A stretch of 64,000 nt of DNA, from NCBI GenBank assembly GCA_020002185.1, contig CM034533.1, positions 42,846,880 to 42,910,879 on the forward strand, written 5' to 3'. Every line of letters begins with the position of its first letter. Position 1 is the stretch's first letter. The notes under the pieces are model-generated. The model saw only the letters and a list, made by a program, of their open reading frames with translations. It searched no databases and had not been told where the DNA came from. This DNA is from Paraescarpia echinospica. Its lineage: Eukaryota > Annelida > Polychaeta > Sabellida > Siboglinidae. Below, in pieces: positions 1 to 12,139 of this stretch. The position numbers were made by a program, and so were the translations under genes.

Positions 1-2845
1 ATATAAATTTAAATAAATTATAACTAATCCTGTGGCTAATTCGTCCCTGTGTTCCTATATAGATTAAAATTGATGTTTTGATATATCACCTCATAATTAT
101 CCATGTATTTCGCTGACATATTGTGACCAGATATGATGCGAAAACACAGTTGTATCATCCACATTCTACAGTGTCTAGTTAAAATCACACAACACAAAAA
201 AATTAACATCACGCTTGTGTGAGTATATTGGTTGACGTATACGCTATCCATTTTTAAAGTGTTATTTGACATAAGGAAAACAGAACAACTAAAGATTATG
301 TTTCATATTGGTAAATACTACAACATGTGCCAGTGTAACAGTCATTACTTACTCAGTCATTACTTACTTGGCTGTTCCTACTAGGATACATGTGCACGTC
401 TTTGAATGTCCCATTTTCTGAACAAAACAGACACACTACGTGAGTGTTGGACAACCAGTTTGACTGAGCGTGATTCCACGGAAGAAATGTACAAACAACA
501 GTTGGCAGCCTAGTTCATAGAAAAGTGGGTTTATATGTTTGATCACATTGTTTCTATGTATTGTATTATACATTTTTGTCAGATGATAAGATTTATTAAT
601 AACAATAGAAAATAAATGTGTGACTGATTGCTAGCTGTTAGAGTCTGTGTTGGAAAATATATTGGCCAGGCCACCGAAAATGTTCCCGTACCAAATTTTG
701 GTAAGCAAATGAAACTGTGTTCTAGTACTTTCATTTCCACATGTTCCTGATAACTATATTAGCGTACCAATATGGCAATTCAGTGCATAACCTATAAAAA
801 TCACCACAAATACAGCGTTTTTACAATACCAGCAATTTTGCACTTTTTTCTGCATGTGAAGGACATCATGTGCCAAATTATATAGTTCATATATCAGCCA
901 TACCATAATGTAGAGTCAAATTGCATTACAATAATTGTATCAACTACAAGATTACTTGACCAGGCACTTTTGCAAGAAACGTAAAATGTGTGTAGCGTAT
1001 GTCGACCGAACAGTTGCTTGCATTAGAAGTAGGTGCAATTTTCCTCGACTGAATATTTTAGATTGCATTTTTCATGTTTTTTGCACATTCTGTAGACAAT
1101 TCCATTCGCTTCCGTGTGTATCGCAACATCTTGATAGTTCAAATCTTATATATCATAGTCATCTATAATTAGCTGAATAATTATTGATGACAATTGCAAA
1201 ATCGACCATGTTAACGTTATGCACATCACACGTATTGTTCAGAACGAAATGAAGTATCAGTTATTTTTATTTCTAACAACATTTAAAGAATGAATTTGTC
1301 GCTAAAAATGCACCTATTACACATGCTATTGCATCACATATCATTGCAGCACTATGGCTACATTGAAACAAACATGTTGTTTATGTTGATTCATAATATT
1401 TTTATTCCACAAACCCAGCAAAAGTAATTCACACGGCACTAAATACAAACATATATTATGCACTTACCTCGGGTAATAAGTTGGTATTGAACGCATGTTG
1501 CTACTTGACCGATTGTAACCAGTTTGTCATCGAAAAACGCTAATCTAATCGTAACATATTTCGTGACGGACATCATGTTGAACACACTAATTTACGCAAT
1601 ATGTTCTGATACTAGGATGCCCAGAAAGATGTTACAATAATTATGCATCTAGCTAATCGTGTCTGCACTGAGAAGAGAAGACAGAATAGATGATCAAAAC
1701 GTTTATAGCAGCATGACTGGGACAAAGAATATGAACGAATTCGCTGACGAACATAATTGGTTAAGCGATTTCCACGTTATGGCTACTTTATTTTAATAAG
1801 CAGTCAGCGTCACGTACGAATTTATGTGTCTTCGTTGATCAGTTTTACTACGTTAATATAAAATGTAACATTTGGATGTGTCATATTGATGTTTGCGAAC
1901 TGAACTTCGGAAACCTTTGACATCATTTAAGTTAGCATGCTCCATGCTATTTACGTCGCTATCTTTTCTGAACCGACATTTCCCCCCAACTACAGTTCAT
2001 CTTCATGCATTGCATACCAGTACTGATAACTGAAACATCAAACATAAAGTAGTATTCTTAAAATCGAGATACGAGTTTATCTACACAAAATATACGCATA
2101 TTGTGGGTTATATGTTATAAGAGTAACAATTTCAAAAAACATCATCATAAACACAGTAGATATGATGTCCGTCACTCACTTTCAACAAAAACGATTGTGA
2201 CTACCAATATAATTATTAGTCATTATAATGAAAGCTCACAAGCAGATGTATTCATCATGGCCCAAGGGATAAACGTTCATTAGGCATCTATGAATACATG
2301 TGTACCTACTATTGTGGTGCACATGTGCGTCTTTGTAGACGAACATTGTAGACACTATGCAACTGATGTATACTTTCTTTAATCATGTGCATCTACAACA
2401 CATTAGTAATAAAATCTTATTTACCACAAGGAAAAAACAAATATTTAGTTTCACACTTCATATATCTACGCACAATTGAGCTGAACTGATCATGTCGATA
2501 CGTTATGATGCTGGAAAACTCGTGCAATGATAATGTACACTCACTAAATATGAAGGTTTGTGTAAATATGCAGACTGAACTGATCACAACAACTTTCGTG
2601 ACGGACATCACGGCCAATTGTGCACGTGACAGACATATTGCAAGTCACATTGCATGTGAGACACTAGGGATACATTAATCTATAGAGGTAGTAAAGTCAA
2701 TTTTGAGTTTAATATGGCTAAGCTGAGAGAAATCTGAACATGATGTCCGTCATGAAATTGTCATTAAAACAGGGACAGGATGTTTGAACATCCACAGATA
2801 TATGCGATTTATAGATAACCAATTATAATATTGAAAATTCATATG
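1..2845. repeat. AT-rich non-coding DNA, copy 1 of a dispersed direct repeat
   Basis: I see no convincing gene here. Bases 1 to about 735 align with 43147-43865, and about 2020-2830 with 43866-44795, in the same orientation with scattered substitutions and small indels. The segment at about 735-2020 is absent from the second copy. The motif ATGTCCGTCAC recurs on both strands (near 1565, 2165, 2598 and 2741). The short open frames are not conserved intact between the copies, so I treat them as chance. Confidence 0.75.
1376..1480. repeat. Diverged copy of the sequence flanking the CAGG array
   Basis: This stretch resembles 57338-57440 (and the inverted 35279-35380), including the shared string AATTCACACGGCACTAAATA. 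It lacks the adjacent tetranucleotide array. It therefore belongs to a dispersed repeat family whose other members border (CAGG)n. Confidence 0.6.
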
Positions 2846-3845
2846 NNNNNNNNNNNNNNNNNNNNNNNNNNNNNNNNNNNNNNNNNNNNNNNNNNNNNNN
2901 NNNNNNNNNNNNNNNNNNNNNNNNNNNNNNNNNNNNNNNNNNNNNNNNNNNNNNNNNNNNNNNNNNNNNNNNNNNNNNNNNNNNNNNNNNNNNNNNNNNN
3001 NNNNNNNNNNNNNNNNNNNNNNNNNNNNNNNNNNNNNNNNNNNNNNNNNNNNNNNNNNNNNNNNNNNNNNNNNNNNNNNNNNNNNNNNNNNNNNNNNNNN
3101 NNNNNNNNNNNNNNNNNNNNNNNNNNNNNNNNNNNNNNNNNNNNNNNNNNNNNNNNNNNNNNNNNNNNNNNNNNNNNNNNNNNNNNNNNNNNNNNNNNNN
3201 NNNNNNNNNNNNNNNNNNNNNNNNNNNNNNNNNNNNNNNNNNNNNNNNNNNNNNNNNNNNNNNNNNNNNNNNNNNNNNNNNNNNNNNNNNNNNNNNNNNN
3301 NNNNNNNNNNNNNNNNNNNNNNNNNNNNNNNNNNNNNNNNNNNNNNNNNNNNNNNNNNNNNNNNNNNNNNNNNNNNNNNNNNNNNNNNNNNNNNNNNNNN
3401 NNNNNNNNNNNNNNNNNNNNNNNNNNNNNNNNNNNNNNNNNNNNNNNNNNNNNNNNNNNNNNNNNNNNNNNNNNNNNNNNNNNNNNNNNNNNNNNNNNNN
3501 NNNNNNNNNNNNNNNNNNNNNNNNNNNNNNNNNNNNNNNNNNNNNNNNNNNNNNNNNNNNNNNNNNNNNNNNNNNNNNNNNNNNNNNNNNNNNNNNNNNN
3601 NNNNNNNNNNNNNNNNNNNNNNNNNNNNNNNNNNNNNNNNNNNNNNNNNNNNNNNNNNNNNNNNNNNNNNNNNNNNNNNNNNNNNNNNNNNNNNNNNNNN
3701 NNNNNNNNNNNNNNNNNNNNNNNNNNNNNNNNNNNNNNNNNNNNNNNNNNNNNNNNNNNNNNNNNNNNNNNNNNNNNNNNNNNNNNNNNNNNNNNNNNNN
3801 NNNNNNNNNNNNNNNNNNNNNNNNNNNNNNNNNNNNNNNNNNNNN
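2846..3845. other. Assembly gap, 1000 N
   Basis: Exactly 1000 undetermined bases, a standard scaffold-gap size, so the true length is unknown. The open frames running through the Ns are meaningless. Confidence 0.99.
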
Positions 3846-3924
3846 CATTCTAAATTGGCTTGTGTAACATGATTGAAAACCCTAGGATGAAAGCATCATT
3901 GCAATGTCAGTGATACTACTCTAC

Positions 3925-4094
3925 CTGATCCGTGATGTAGCGTGACGTCACACAAGGCTCGTGCAGAGGTTGACAGGAAGAGACTGTGTTGTCCTTCTGG
4001 TGTCGACCATAGACAGCGAGGAATGCCGAGAGGAAGTTGACACACCTTTGGGTTGTAGCGCGGCGAACACTCGCCTTGTCTCCAATAGGCAGAC
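3925..4094 (-). CDS. Candidate host exon, unidentified
   Basis: On the minus strand a pyrimidine-rich acceptor (TTTTACTAG) near 4095 is followed by about 57 open codons with protein-like composition (ESAYWRQGECSPRYNP at the start). It ends at a good donor (CAG followed by GTAGAG). I do not recognise the family. Other minus-strand exon candidates lie at 4.9, 5.9, 7.0 and 7.3 kb, so these may belong to one gene. Confidence is limited because no homology can be checked. Confidence 0.35.
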
Positions 4095-4507
4095 TCTAGT
4101 AAAACAACAATACACCACAGGTTGATCGAAGACTTACAGTTTAACACCAAATAAGGTATTCTCAAAAAGTCAAGTAATTCATTAAAATTTACCACCTTAT
4201 ATTAATATTCTTGTTACACTTGAAGCTGTATGCATTTATGCAAAAATAACACGGATTTTCTCAGTTGACTTTCAACAGTGTAATATTTGTTTAAATAGTG
4301 TAACGAAGACTATCAGTTATTCATCCCGAGGAAACACTACAAATGACTAGTCTGATTTGGGTTTTTAATATTTTCAAATTTAGATTGTTGTAAATCACTT
4401 AACAACGTCACACCCATCTTATATTGCTTCGATTCTAATTACTATTTAATGTTGTTTTCTCGATATTTATGCAAAATGCTCCTTACATAAACATGCTTTT
4501 ACTGTAG

Positions 4508-4765
4508 TTGCACCTCCACACTCTGGAATCAACTACTAATCTCTTTAAAATCAACTCAAATAATAGCTTCCTTTCGTTAAAAAATCTCAAGACTTATTTG
4601 TTTGAAATTGCATTCATACGTCTTCGGCAGTCCCTTGCTCTAACGATGACACTTGCGTGCTTCTGTTCAACATTTTGCCTAATGATTATTGTATGTTACG
4701 CCTCTGAGCTCAGATTCCCAAGGATGTAGGCGGCATATAAGTTAATTATTATTATAATTATTCCA
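4508..4765 (+). mobile_element. LINE 3'-end fragment (L2/CR1-like)
   Basis: The translated piece contains SLKNLKTYLFEIAF, the type of C-terminal tail common in L2/CR1-group reverse transcriptases. It is followed by a GGCGGCATATAAG string and an (ATT)n-like end, typical of L2-like 3' termini. Only the last part of the element is present. Confidence 0.5.
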
Positions 4766-4885
4766 TTTAATATAAATTATCTCACAGGAAATTGAGTTTC
4801 ACTGATGAAGGCCGTATCCCCAATAATTTGAAGAGGAAACGTTTCTTGAAACATAAATTATGTGTAATAACTCAAAACAACATTT

Positions 4886-5093
4886 ATGATGACGAATTTA
4901 TATCGATGAGTTTGTAGTACACGTACTGAGGACTGGCGTTTCGTTCGCAGCCGTAGAAGGTCTGTAGACGAATGAGCAGTGCCGCGAAGTCACGCCTCCA
5001 CACCGTGCTGCGGGCGGGCGTGGCGTCTTCCCTGCGTCCTATGGTGGAGACGGTATCTGAGAAGGAATCGAGAGAGGAACTGTTAGAAGGGCA
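4886..5093 (-). CDS. Candidate host terminal exon, unidentified
   Basis: The minus-strand acceptor CCTTCTAACAG is followed by about 65 open codons ending in a stop at 4884-4886. The composition looks like real protein (RRDFAALLIRLQTFYGCE, then PQYVYYKLIDINSSS at the C-terminus). The exon is far more GC-rich than its surroundings. The family is not recognised. It could be the last exon of the gene whose other candidate exons lie at 5.9-7.5 kb. Confidence 0.4.
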
Positions 5094-5496
5094 TACACAA
5101 GTGTGCATGCATGCACGTGTTGTTATTGATTTTACCGTTCTTATATCCTGTGTCCACGGACGAAATGTCTTACCATGTGCAAGAGGTGCTGGGCGTAGAG
5201 AGTACATCACAACTGTTGGAACGAGTTATCTGCATATGTTGACAAGTTGGACGTTGACGACGACTTGACTTCGAAGAGGATAAAGTACAGGAATCTACAC
5301 TACGAGCACAGAACATCTTAATAGGGTAGTGGTGTAAAAAGCTGAATGGATATTTTGTCACATGCGCGAGTACGTAATGTTACTTTTTAAAAATAGCATA
5401 TAATTAACAAAATCAAATTATTGATCATACCTGTGGCTAGTTTCTTTATTGGCTGTAGACTCCTGAAAAGAAAGAAACATGTTTGTGGGCGGGTGC

Positions 5497-5540
5497 ATGT
5501 TTATTTGTGTGTGTAAGTGTGTGCGTGCGTGCGTGTGTGT

Positions 5541-5574
<34 letters not shown>

Positions 5575-5727
5575 GTGTTTGTGTGTGTGTGTGTGTGTGG
5601 AGGTGTGTGTGTGCGCGTGTGTTCGTGCGTGCGGGTGTTCGCGTGTGTGCGTGTGTGCGTGTGCGTGCGTGTTTGTGTGTGTACGCGCGTATGCATGTAT
5701 GCACGTACGCTTGTATGCATGCGAGTG
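5497..5727. repeat. (GT)n-rich microsatellite with GTGC variants
   Basis: Long TG/GTGC tract interrupted by TGAG, TGTTTG and TGCG variants. All open frames through it are low-complexity artefacts. Confidence 0.95.
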
Positions 5728-5889
5728 TTTAACAATAATATCACATTCATTAGCCACCTTCGATATTACATCAATCGAATAAAATCTAAACAATCACAAA
5801 TAAATCATAAACAATCGGGATCATTTAATTAAATATTAAGAATTAACATAACATAAAACCAATTAACCCGGTTGCTATATAATCTAGAC

Positions 5890-6236
5890 TGACACTTGTC
5901 CTGACCCCGCCGACCGCGCCCCGCTGCGACCTGTGTGCCCGACCAGGGGCCGTACGGGAGAAGTCTGGCCGGGCGGACAGGGACATGTGGGGCAGACGCC
6001 ACTCCGTCAGGCGCTGGACTCCGAGCCCGTGAGCCACCCGCCAACGCGCCATATTGATCAGCCTCTGCTGCTCGGAGTTCATGTCCAGCTTGCGTCCCAA
6101 AATGTCGCGAAGGACAATCTTAGGCAGTATGGTGACGTCATCGGTTCTTTCGTTGGAATCCGATGAGTTGAATTGTCCCCCAAGAGGGCGGATTTGATGG
6201 CTCTCAGCTAACATTTGCGGTAGGCGAGACTGGAGC
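5890..6236 (-). CDS. Candidate host exon, unidentified
   Basis: The acceptor TTTTGTTCGCAG near 6237 is followed by a long open minus-strand segment with clear protein character (ILPKIVLRDILGRKLD, then INMARWRVAHGLGVQRLT). GC content rises sharply relative to the flanks. The 3' boundary is uncertain; the frame stays open to about 5843. I do not recognise a family, and no start codon needs to be present in an internal exon. Confidence 0.45.
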
Positions 6237-6299
6237 TGCGAACAAAATCACACCGGGATCAGCAGTAATCTCCAACATCACCAAGCAACAAACCAACAA

Positions 6300-6500
6300 T
6301 ATATATGCCTCATCCTAAAAAAGGAGGTGGACGCCAGAAGGAAATAGAAGAAGACGCAGACCAAAACAACTTGGCGACGAACACTAGAAGAGGGCTGACC
6401 TGGGACACAGCAACAAAGAGATCCCAGGACAGAGCGGTTTGGCGGGGTCTTGTGCGAGCCATATGTGCCACACGGCTCGAAGAGGATAAGATTTGATGTA
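6300..6500 (+). mobile_element. LINE C-terminal fragment
   Basis: The plus frame reads a basic linker and then SQDRAVWRGLVRAICATR and EED. This is the C-terminal signature (DRxxWRxxVxAICATRxEED) of several RTE/Jockey-like LINE reverse transcriptases. Only this tail is present, so it is a 5'-truncated relic. Confidence 0.6.
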
Positions 6501-7041
6501 ATGTGTTGGATGCCACTGAAGACACGTTTAATTTCAGTTATTCGCTTAGCAAGCCTCTTAGCAAATAGCGGCACGACTGAATATTTAATCAATTATAGGA
6601 ATCGCATAAAATCAGTAACATACTTATGTGTGGGTCACAAGGTCAGTTGACATGTTTTTTTCTTCAAAGTGAACGATTGTGATTGGTGTTCTTAAGTTCA
6701 GATGACATATTCACGTATTAGTTCATACAACCAGGACGTTTGTGAAATATCATTGAAATGGGTTTGTAATCGTGGCTTCCTACTGTGTATTTTCTGTATA
6801 TGTGTCCTATTCACGTTGACAGCCACTAGACCATAGTCATGTCTCTACGCCACATCTTGGGCAAATTGTTACTCCTTCGACGTGTTTTATGCAGTATACA
6901 CCAAAATAATTACTTGCATATTTCGTGTAAGTAAACAATATTTGATAAGTAACCAAGATAACAGGAGAATTAATTATTTTCGGTCTAACAAATTCTTGTA
7001 TGTGTTAAAATTACCTTGAAAGCAATTATCTTACATAGCCT

Positions 7042-7170
7042 GCCCACTGTGGACTTACCATTCAGAAGTGAAACAGCGTATTCGATCACTCCATTCTTGG
7101 TTGAGCCAAACTCAGGATGATAAGATTCGACTATTGCAGCGTCTCCGTTGGAAAAATTCATCAGGCCATT
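7042..7170 (-). CDS. Candidate host exon, unidentified
   Basis: This open minus-strand segment contains DAAIVESYHPEFGST and EYAVSLLN. It ends at an excellent donor (AATG followed by GTAAGTCC). The 5' boundary is not clear. It could be an internal exon of the same gene as the candidates at 5.9 and 7.3 kb. Family unknown. Confidence 0.35.
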
Positions 7171-7308
7171 ATGAAAACCTCTTACCATCACGACGCAGAT
7201 CTATAAATACTGACGAACACAACTATCTGCGGTCGACTCAACAAATGTGGAGCCCGAGTTCTAGTAGGCCTCTCTTGCTTTGGTGCCGAGACGCTTGTTG
7301 ACTTTCAC

Positions 7309-7465
7309 CTGATGCGGTCAATATGTGCCGCGAGAAGTTTAATCGATCGTTGCGCCAACCGAAACTGACGCAGACGTCCGGATTCTCACCAGAGCGGGGA
7401 ACGGCAAACACGTCTGACCAAGGCGAACAATTTACCGCAAACAGGACTGTTCGACCGTATTGCAT
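7309..7465 (-). CDS. Candidate host exon, unidentified
   Basis: The minus-strand open segment contains LFAVNCSPWSDVFAVP and VCVSFGWRNDRLNF, and ends at the donor CATCAG followed by GTGAAAG. Its composition is protein-like and its GC content is above the background. The upstream acceptor is ambiguous. I cannot assign a family. Confidence 0.35.
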
Positions 7466-7469
7466 TCAT

Positions 7470-9120
7470 AATAAGCTTACAACACACCGTGACAGTGGCC
7501 ACGTCCTTGGATTGTTAGCAATCCATTTGCGTGCGCTGGAGAACTCAAATTTTTGAAGTAGCTTTTATGATGGATGTTTGGATTGATGCAAGGACACGTA
7601 TATGAAGACACACCACATTGTATCTTAGTGCTACGTTTGTACTTCTGTTCATCAGATATATGTATTTTATTATAATAATAAAAAACAAGTAAATTACATA
7701 AATGAATTATATATAGGAAATGTTGCGATATTAAAGAAGCAATGATGTTGAAACAGGTATGAATGATCAAACATCTATCAGCATCCCTTTAAGTTGTTCA
7801 TTGACGTAACGCCTAGCATTCGTATTTCCAGCGTTGCCTGTAACCTTGGGTGACAATCTCGTTAAACCTAGTTAAACATGAAAAGCTCAAAGTTATACAT
7901 ACGTAGGAAACAATCGGACAGATTGATGTTTGGATTGAAACTTCTTGTTCAGTTGTGTTATTTTGTAACATCGCAACGATTAATTTGTGATTATTAATCG
8001 CTAATTTGGGTATAACTTTGATGGTTGATGTGCAAGGTAAATATTTGAGAAATGAGTCGTGTCATCCAAATTGCGAACATTGTTACGGGCTTACATAACA
8101 CAATTTGACCGGCGGTATACATTCAACATAGTTATAATAGTCGTATGAACATAATATTAATTAAATAATTAAAAACCACGACCCACGACTGCCGGTGCCA
8201 GGGGGCCAGCCCAGATGTGGAGTTGGTCGGTCCAGAGACGGCGTCTTCGGTTGCTCGGTTGGTCGGCATCAGCGGCATATCGGGTGATTGGCAATGCAAG
8301 AGCTGTTAGGTGTGTTTCACGTAACCGAAGTGTGTAGATAACGTACAACTTTCATTTTCTCTAAGACTTGTTCACTCGTTGCAACAGATAACGTTCATTT
8401 CTGATAACGCGGGCAAGAACAAGAAGTTTACTGTTGGCCTATTAATTCAAAATTTCAGGTTGTTATTTTTGTCATTCTCAGGCTTCATTTTCCGATCATA
8501 GCGCACGTATGTGATCAGAAAACGGGGTTTGAAAAATTAAAACAACCTAAAATTGTGAATGAATGTTATTCTCTGCAAATGTCGTCATCGCTTAGAGCAT
8601 TATTCAATGTGCGTGAACAGTAGCTTGGACGGACCTAACCAAGGAGCGTCATACCAAGGGCATTATTATTTTGATTTTAAGTTCGCTCACAGTAGCACCA
8701 TCTGGAATGATGTTAATCACTGTACAGTTTCTACATTTCTCCAATAGGTGAACAGCTAATACGTGAGTTCGTATGTAAATAACTTGAAATAAAAACATAT
8801 AAGGATGTTTTATTGCATCGCCATTTAACGCATCAAAGGCCAATGACGCGAAAGAGCATGTACGAGGTGACTGGACGTCGGCTCCTGGGAGGAGCCACAC
8901 TTTACATGACCCCAATTTAGTGTATTAATATTCAGTATTAGACGATACCATTTAAATGCTTATTGATTACGAACGACCGGCTATTGTATACCATCGACAC
9001 TGGGATGTTTTTTATTATTGAACTCAAGCAAAATACCCAGTCTTCCATCTGCTGAAAATACGTCCTTATTTTATAGATGTGTGATATGTAGAACGTACCG
9101 ACCTGCTTTCTACATCGAAA
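7470..9120. other. Intergenic or intronic DNA without recognised features
   Basis: AT-rich sequence. I found no convincing exon, RNA gene or transposon end. The short open frames at 8559-8747 and 8649-8915 look like chance. Confidence 0.6.
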
Positions 9121-9125
9121 CAGCG

Positions 9126-9590
9126 TCGCGTGTTGCTATGACAACCCACCTGCAGTATCTGTTCACGAAGTATAGGAAGTGAATGTTCCGCGTGTCGATA
9201 TGACAACTCACCTGCGATATATGTTCACGCAGTAGGCCTACAGGAAGTGAATGTCCCGCATGTCGATATGACAACCCACCTGCGGTATCTGTTCACGCAG
9301 TAGGCCTACAGGAAGTGAATGTTCCGCGTGTCGATATGACAACTCACCTGCGATATCTGTTCACGCAGTAGGCCTACAGGAAGTGAATGTCCCACATGCC
9401 GATATGACAACTCACCTGCGATATCTGGTCAAACAGTAGGCCTACAGGAAGTGAATGTCTCGCGTGTCGATATGACAACCCACCTGCGATATCGATTCAA
9501 ACAGTAGGCCTACAGGAAGTGAATGTCCCGCGTGTTGATATGAAAACTAACCTGCGGCATCTGTTCACGCAGTTCATAAAGTCAATATCC
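9126..9590. repeat. Minisatellite, 68-bp unit, about 6-7 copies
   Basis: The anchor GAATGT recurs at 9181, 9249, 9317 and 9385 with exact 68-bp spacing. Each unit carries CGATATGACAACTCACCTGC and CAGTAGGCCTACAGGAAGTG. Copies differ by point changes. Nothing indicates coding or RNA function. Confidence 0.95.
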
Positions 9591-9638
9591 TCGTAGCATA
9601 GGTATGGCAGTCTCTCTGCTCAATGTGATCGCACCGGA

Positions 9639-9639
9639 C

Positions 9640-9713
<74 letters not shown>

Positions 9714-9725
9714 CCTCTCTCTCTT
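9639..9725. repeat. (CT)n microsatellite
   Basis: A nearly pure CT tract of about 85 bp with a few TCCCT and TAT interruptions, immediately after the 68-bp minisatellite. Confidence 0.97.
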
Positions 9726-10320
9726 TCCAATTCCTTAAAACAAAAAATTATTTAAATCTTATATGACGCTTTTGCTCAAAGTGGAACAGGAACTTAGTAT
9801 TAACAGTATGGACATTTATGTGCCATTCATTCATTGCTAAATAATACGAATTATAGTAAACATGAATTAAATAAGTATATACAATAGTTGTAACCATTGC
9901 ATCTATCGATAGCATGGACAAATGTCGCGAAAAGCCTAATTAACGCCGTTATCAATTTAACCAAAAGACATCCTTAAAATCACTTGGTATGAAGCCAGAA
10001 ACACACGAAGTAAATGAAACAACTAATGATATTTGTATAAACTTGCCCTGCTGACGTAATTCACTCTTCTGAAATACAAAAGTGAAACCGAAACTTATTG
10101 AAAACATTGCCCTGTCCAATAAGAAAGATTGATCTGATCAACAACTGTGCATGTCCATCAATGTCTTAGAATATGTTCATTATTTACCGTATTTAAACTA
10201 GTATTACTATACAGGGCAATTTATTGTATATAGTAGATGCACTTACATCGTTTTTATACGCTGTATTATATACGTATCTATATACACGAAATTAAGTGAC
10301 CTATCTCTTTGTAATGATCA

Positions 10321-10509
10321 TTATCTTTGTGAATTACAGAGGACAACAAAATTAAGCTTAGCGACTATCTGGCGAGTGCAGCTGCTGCAGACCATGGTCC
10401 GGTGAGCGTCGTTTGCGACCACGCCCAGAAATACGTTGCTTCCCCAGGCTTCCGTCAGTTGGTAGGACGGTGTCCCGTCCAAGTTTTGTACGCTTCCATA
10501 AAACTGCAA
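10321..10509 (-). CDS. VWA/Cache (alpha2delta/CACHD1-like) host gene, C-terminal Cache-region exon
   Basis: The minus-strand acceptor (CTGTACAG) near 10510 opens a phase-0 segment with FYGSVQNLDG, SYQLTEAWGSNVFLGVV and a following VCSSC cysteine pair. This layout (FY...YxL...GxNxFLGVV...CxxC) resembles the end of the extracellular Cache region in CACHD1/alpha2delta-type proteins. The frame then runs to a stop at 10321, with no clear donor. It lies 3' of the Cache exons at 12.5 and 11.9 kb on the same strand, which fits the expected order. The opposite-strand open frame (10402-10626) is the weaker reading. Confidence 0.5.
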   Translation of the reverse strand: MQFYGSVQNLDGTPSYQLTEAWGSNVFLGVVANDAHRTMVCSSCTRQIVAKLNFVVLCNSQR

Positions 10510-11339
10510 CTGTACTGTAACAAGAAAATATTGAACAACATAGAAGTCCAGTTGGCAAATGGCATGGGAGTCTATGATTGTTATGAGTCCAACTTTGTGT
10601 TATCTGTATGTAAACCACTCTTCTGAAATAAATGTCTATTTGTTTTTAACAAGTTAATACTTGCTGATATCTTGTCTGCAATGTCCCTTCATTGATGCTG
10701 CTTCGTGTCGTCTAGTTTTATATTTCTAAAGTGAGAAGAAAATGCTCGTATTTAATTTTTCTTAACAAATTCTAGTTGATCACCCCTTGATCATACTTTT
10801 CTCTGTCGTTGTTAAACTCTCAGTTATGGAATAAAACACTGTGTGGTTTTCTTAGTGAGGCAGATATTTATGTCACGTAAAAAGTTTGGTTGGACGTAGG
10901 ATCTTTAATTGCACTTACAGGGGTTTACGGGACGCAAGATCCTGCGTCCTATACACGTAGAAACAGTATCCGGACGCGTGAAAAATAATCGTTGCGATCC
11001 CGACTCCCATCCCGGGGCCGATCGCGCCAGTCGCTCGTCCAACAATCGAACAGATTTGATACCTCAGTGTGTTGATGCCATCATTCCACAGTGTTTCATA
11101 TATAAAGTACACTGTTATAAAATATTGATTTGAGGGCACTTTTGAGGCCCAAATAGCGCTCCGGTTTGGGTCAACATGCAATTTAACCGGTAAGTAACCC
11201 GCGACCGCAGTGGCGCGCGCTGATTCAATCCGGAGCGAGCTCTATTCGGGACATTATATTCTTGAAACGATGTGGAATGGTGGAATAAACTTATTGAGAT
11301 ATAATATTTAGGCACACAACTGTCATAATGCCGAAATCG

Positions 11340-11450
11340 GAGTGGGCCCGGATTCTCCATAACCTTTAACTGAGACGACTCTGTGTACGCCCACAAGCAC
11401 GCAAGTAGTATCATATACTCTTATATAACCCACAACTTGACGGCATTTAA
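11340..11450 (-). CDS. Candidate host exon within the inverted-repeat arm
   Basis: A textbook acceptor (GTTCTTTACAG) opens a segment reading KCRQVVGYIRVYDTTCVLVG and closing at a stop near 11325. It is identical in the other arm (about 63253-63380). It lies between two Cache-like exons, but its open phase does not fit the phase-0 donor at 11804. It may need an intermediate exon, be an alternative terminal exon, or be unrelated. Confidence 0.35.
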
Positions 11451-11803
11451 CTGTAAAGAACAGACAATAGCGGTTATTATATAAAACCATAACGAGCAAT
11501 GCAAAATTGACAAGAGAATATAACAAGTTACCTCTAAATTCTTTGCTAATTGGCGGTGTTCGCGTGTGTAGGAAACTGTTGCTTATCGAGTGTGTTCAAT
11601 TATTATTAGTAATTGATGCCATGAAAATATATACAAGATAAGGACTAGCAGTAATTCAAGGAAATACAACAGAATTGAATTGTGTAAGCTCGGGTATTTA
11701 CCATTGAAAAGAAACACTTTGTTTACATGTCACTGACGTTTAACACCTGAACTACGCCTACATACGTAAAGCATTTTGTTTTATCACGAAACTCCGCCGA
11801 TAC

Positions 11804-11950
11804 CTTGTGAACAATATGCACATATTCGACATCTTCGTTAGATCGACTAATGAAGTGTTCATGATACACGAGATATCCGCTAGAGTCGACTACAAAGCAC
11901 ATGTCAACAATGTTATCGTGTATCAGCATTATACGTATTGAAACAACGAG
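11804..11950 (-). CDS. VWA/Cache (alpha2delta/CACHD1-like) host gene, Cache exon
   Basis: The minus-strand exon runs from acceptor AATATTTTAG to donor AAG followed by GTATCG. It is 147 nt, 49 codons, phase 0 at both ends. It encodes CFVVDSSGYLVYHEHF followed by VEYVHIVHK, the second-half signature of the Cache fold in alpha2delta/CACHD1 proteins (hydrophobic-DxxGYLVxHxxF...HIxHK). These are membrane-anchored extracellular auxiliary subunits of voltage-gated calcium channels. The right arm has the same exon at 62753-62899. The family call rests on motif recognition only. Confidence 0.55.
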
Positions 11951-12139
11951 CTAAAATATTACCTTTGAGATGGCGTATGTTTACATACACGTGCTAGTGC
12001 AAATGAATAAATTACATGGTGTAAACAACCATAAATCATTACAAATGGGCATCATACACATATGGCAGTATTCATAACAAGTGAACTATGAGAAAATTGT
12101 TGTTGCTTCCGTTACACTAACCCTCACTTTTACCATCAT

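Noticed and set aside
2823..3853. Long open frames across the first gap
   Set aside because: Composed of N bases only.
9126..9590. CRISPR-like array
   Set aside because: Units are contiguous 68-bp tandem copies without unique spacers, in eukaryotic DNA.
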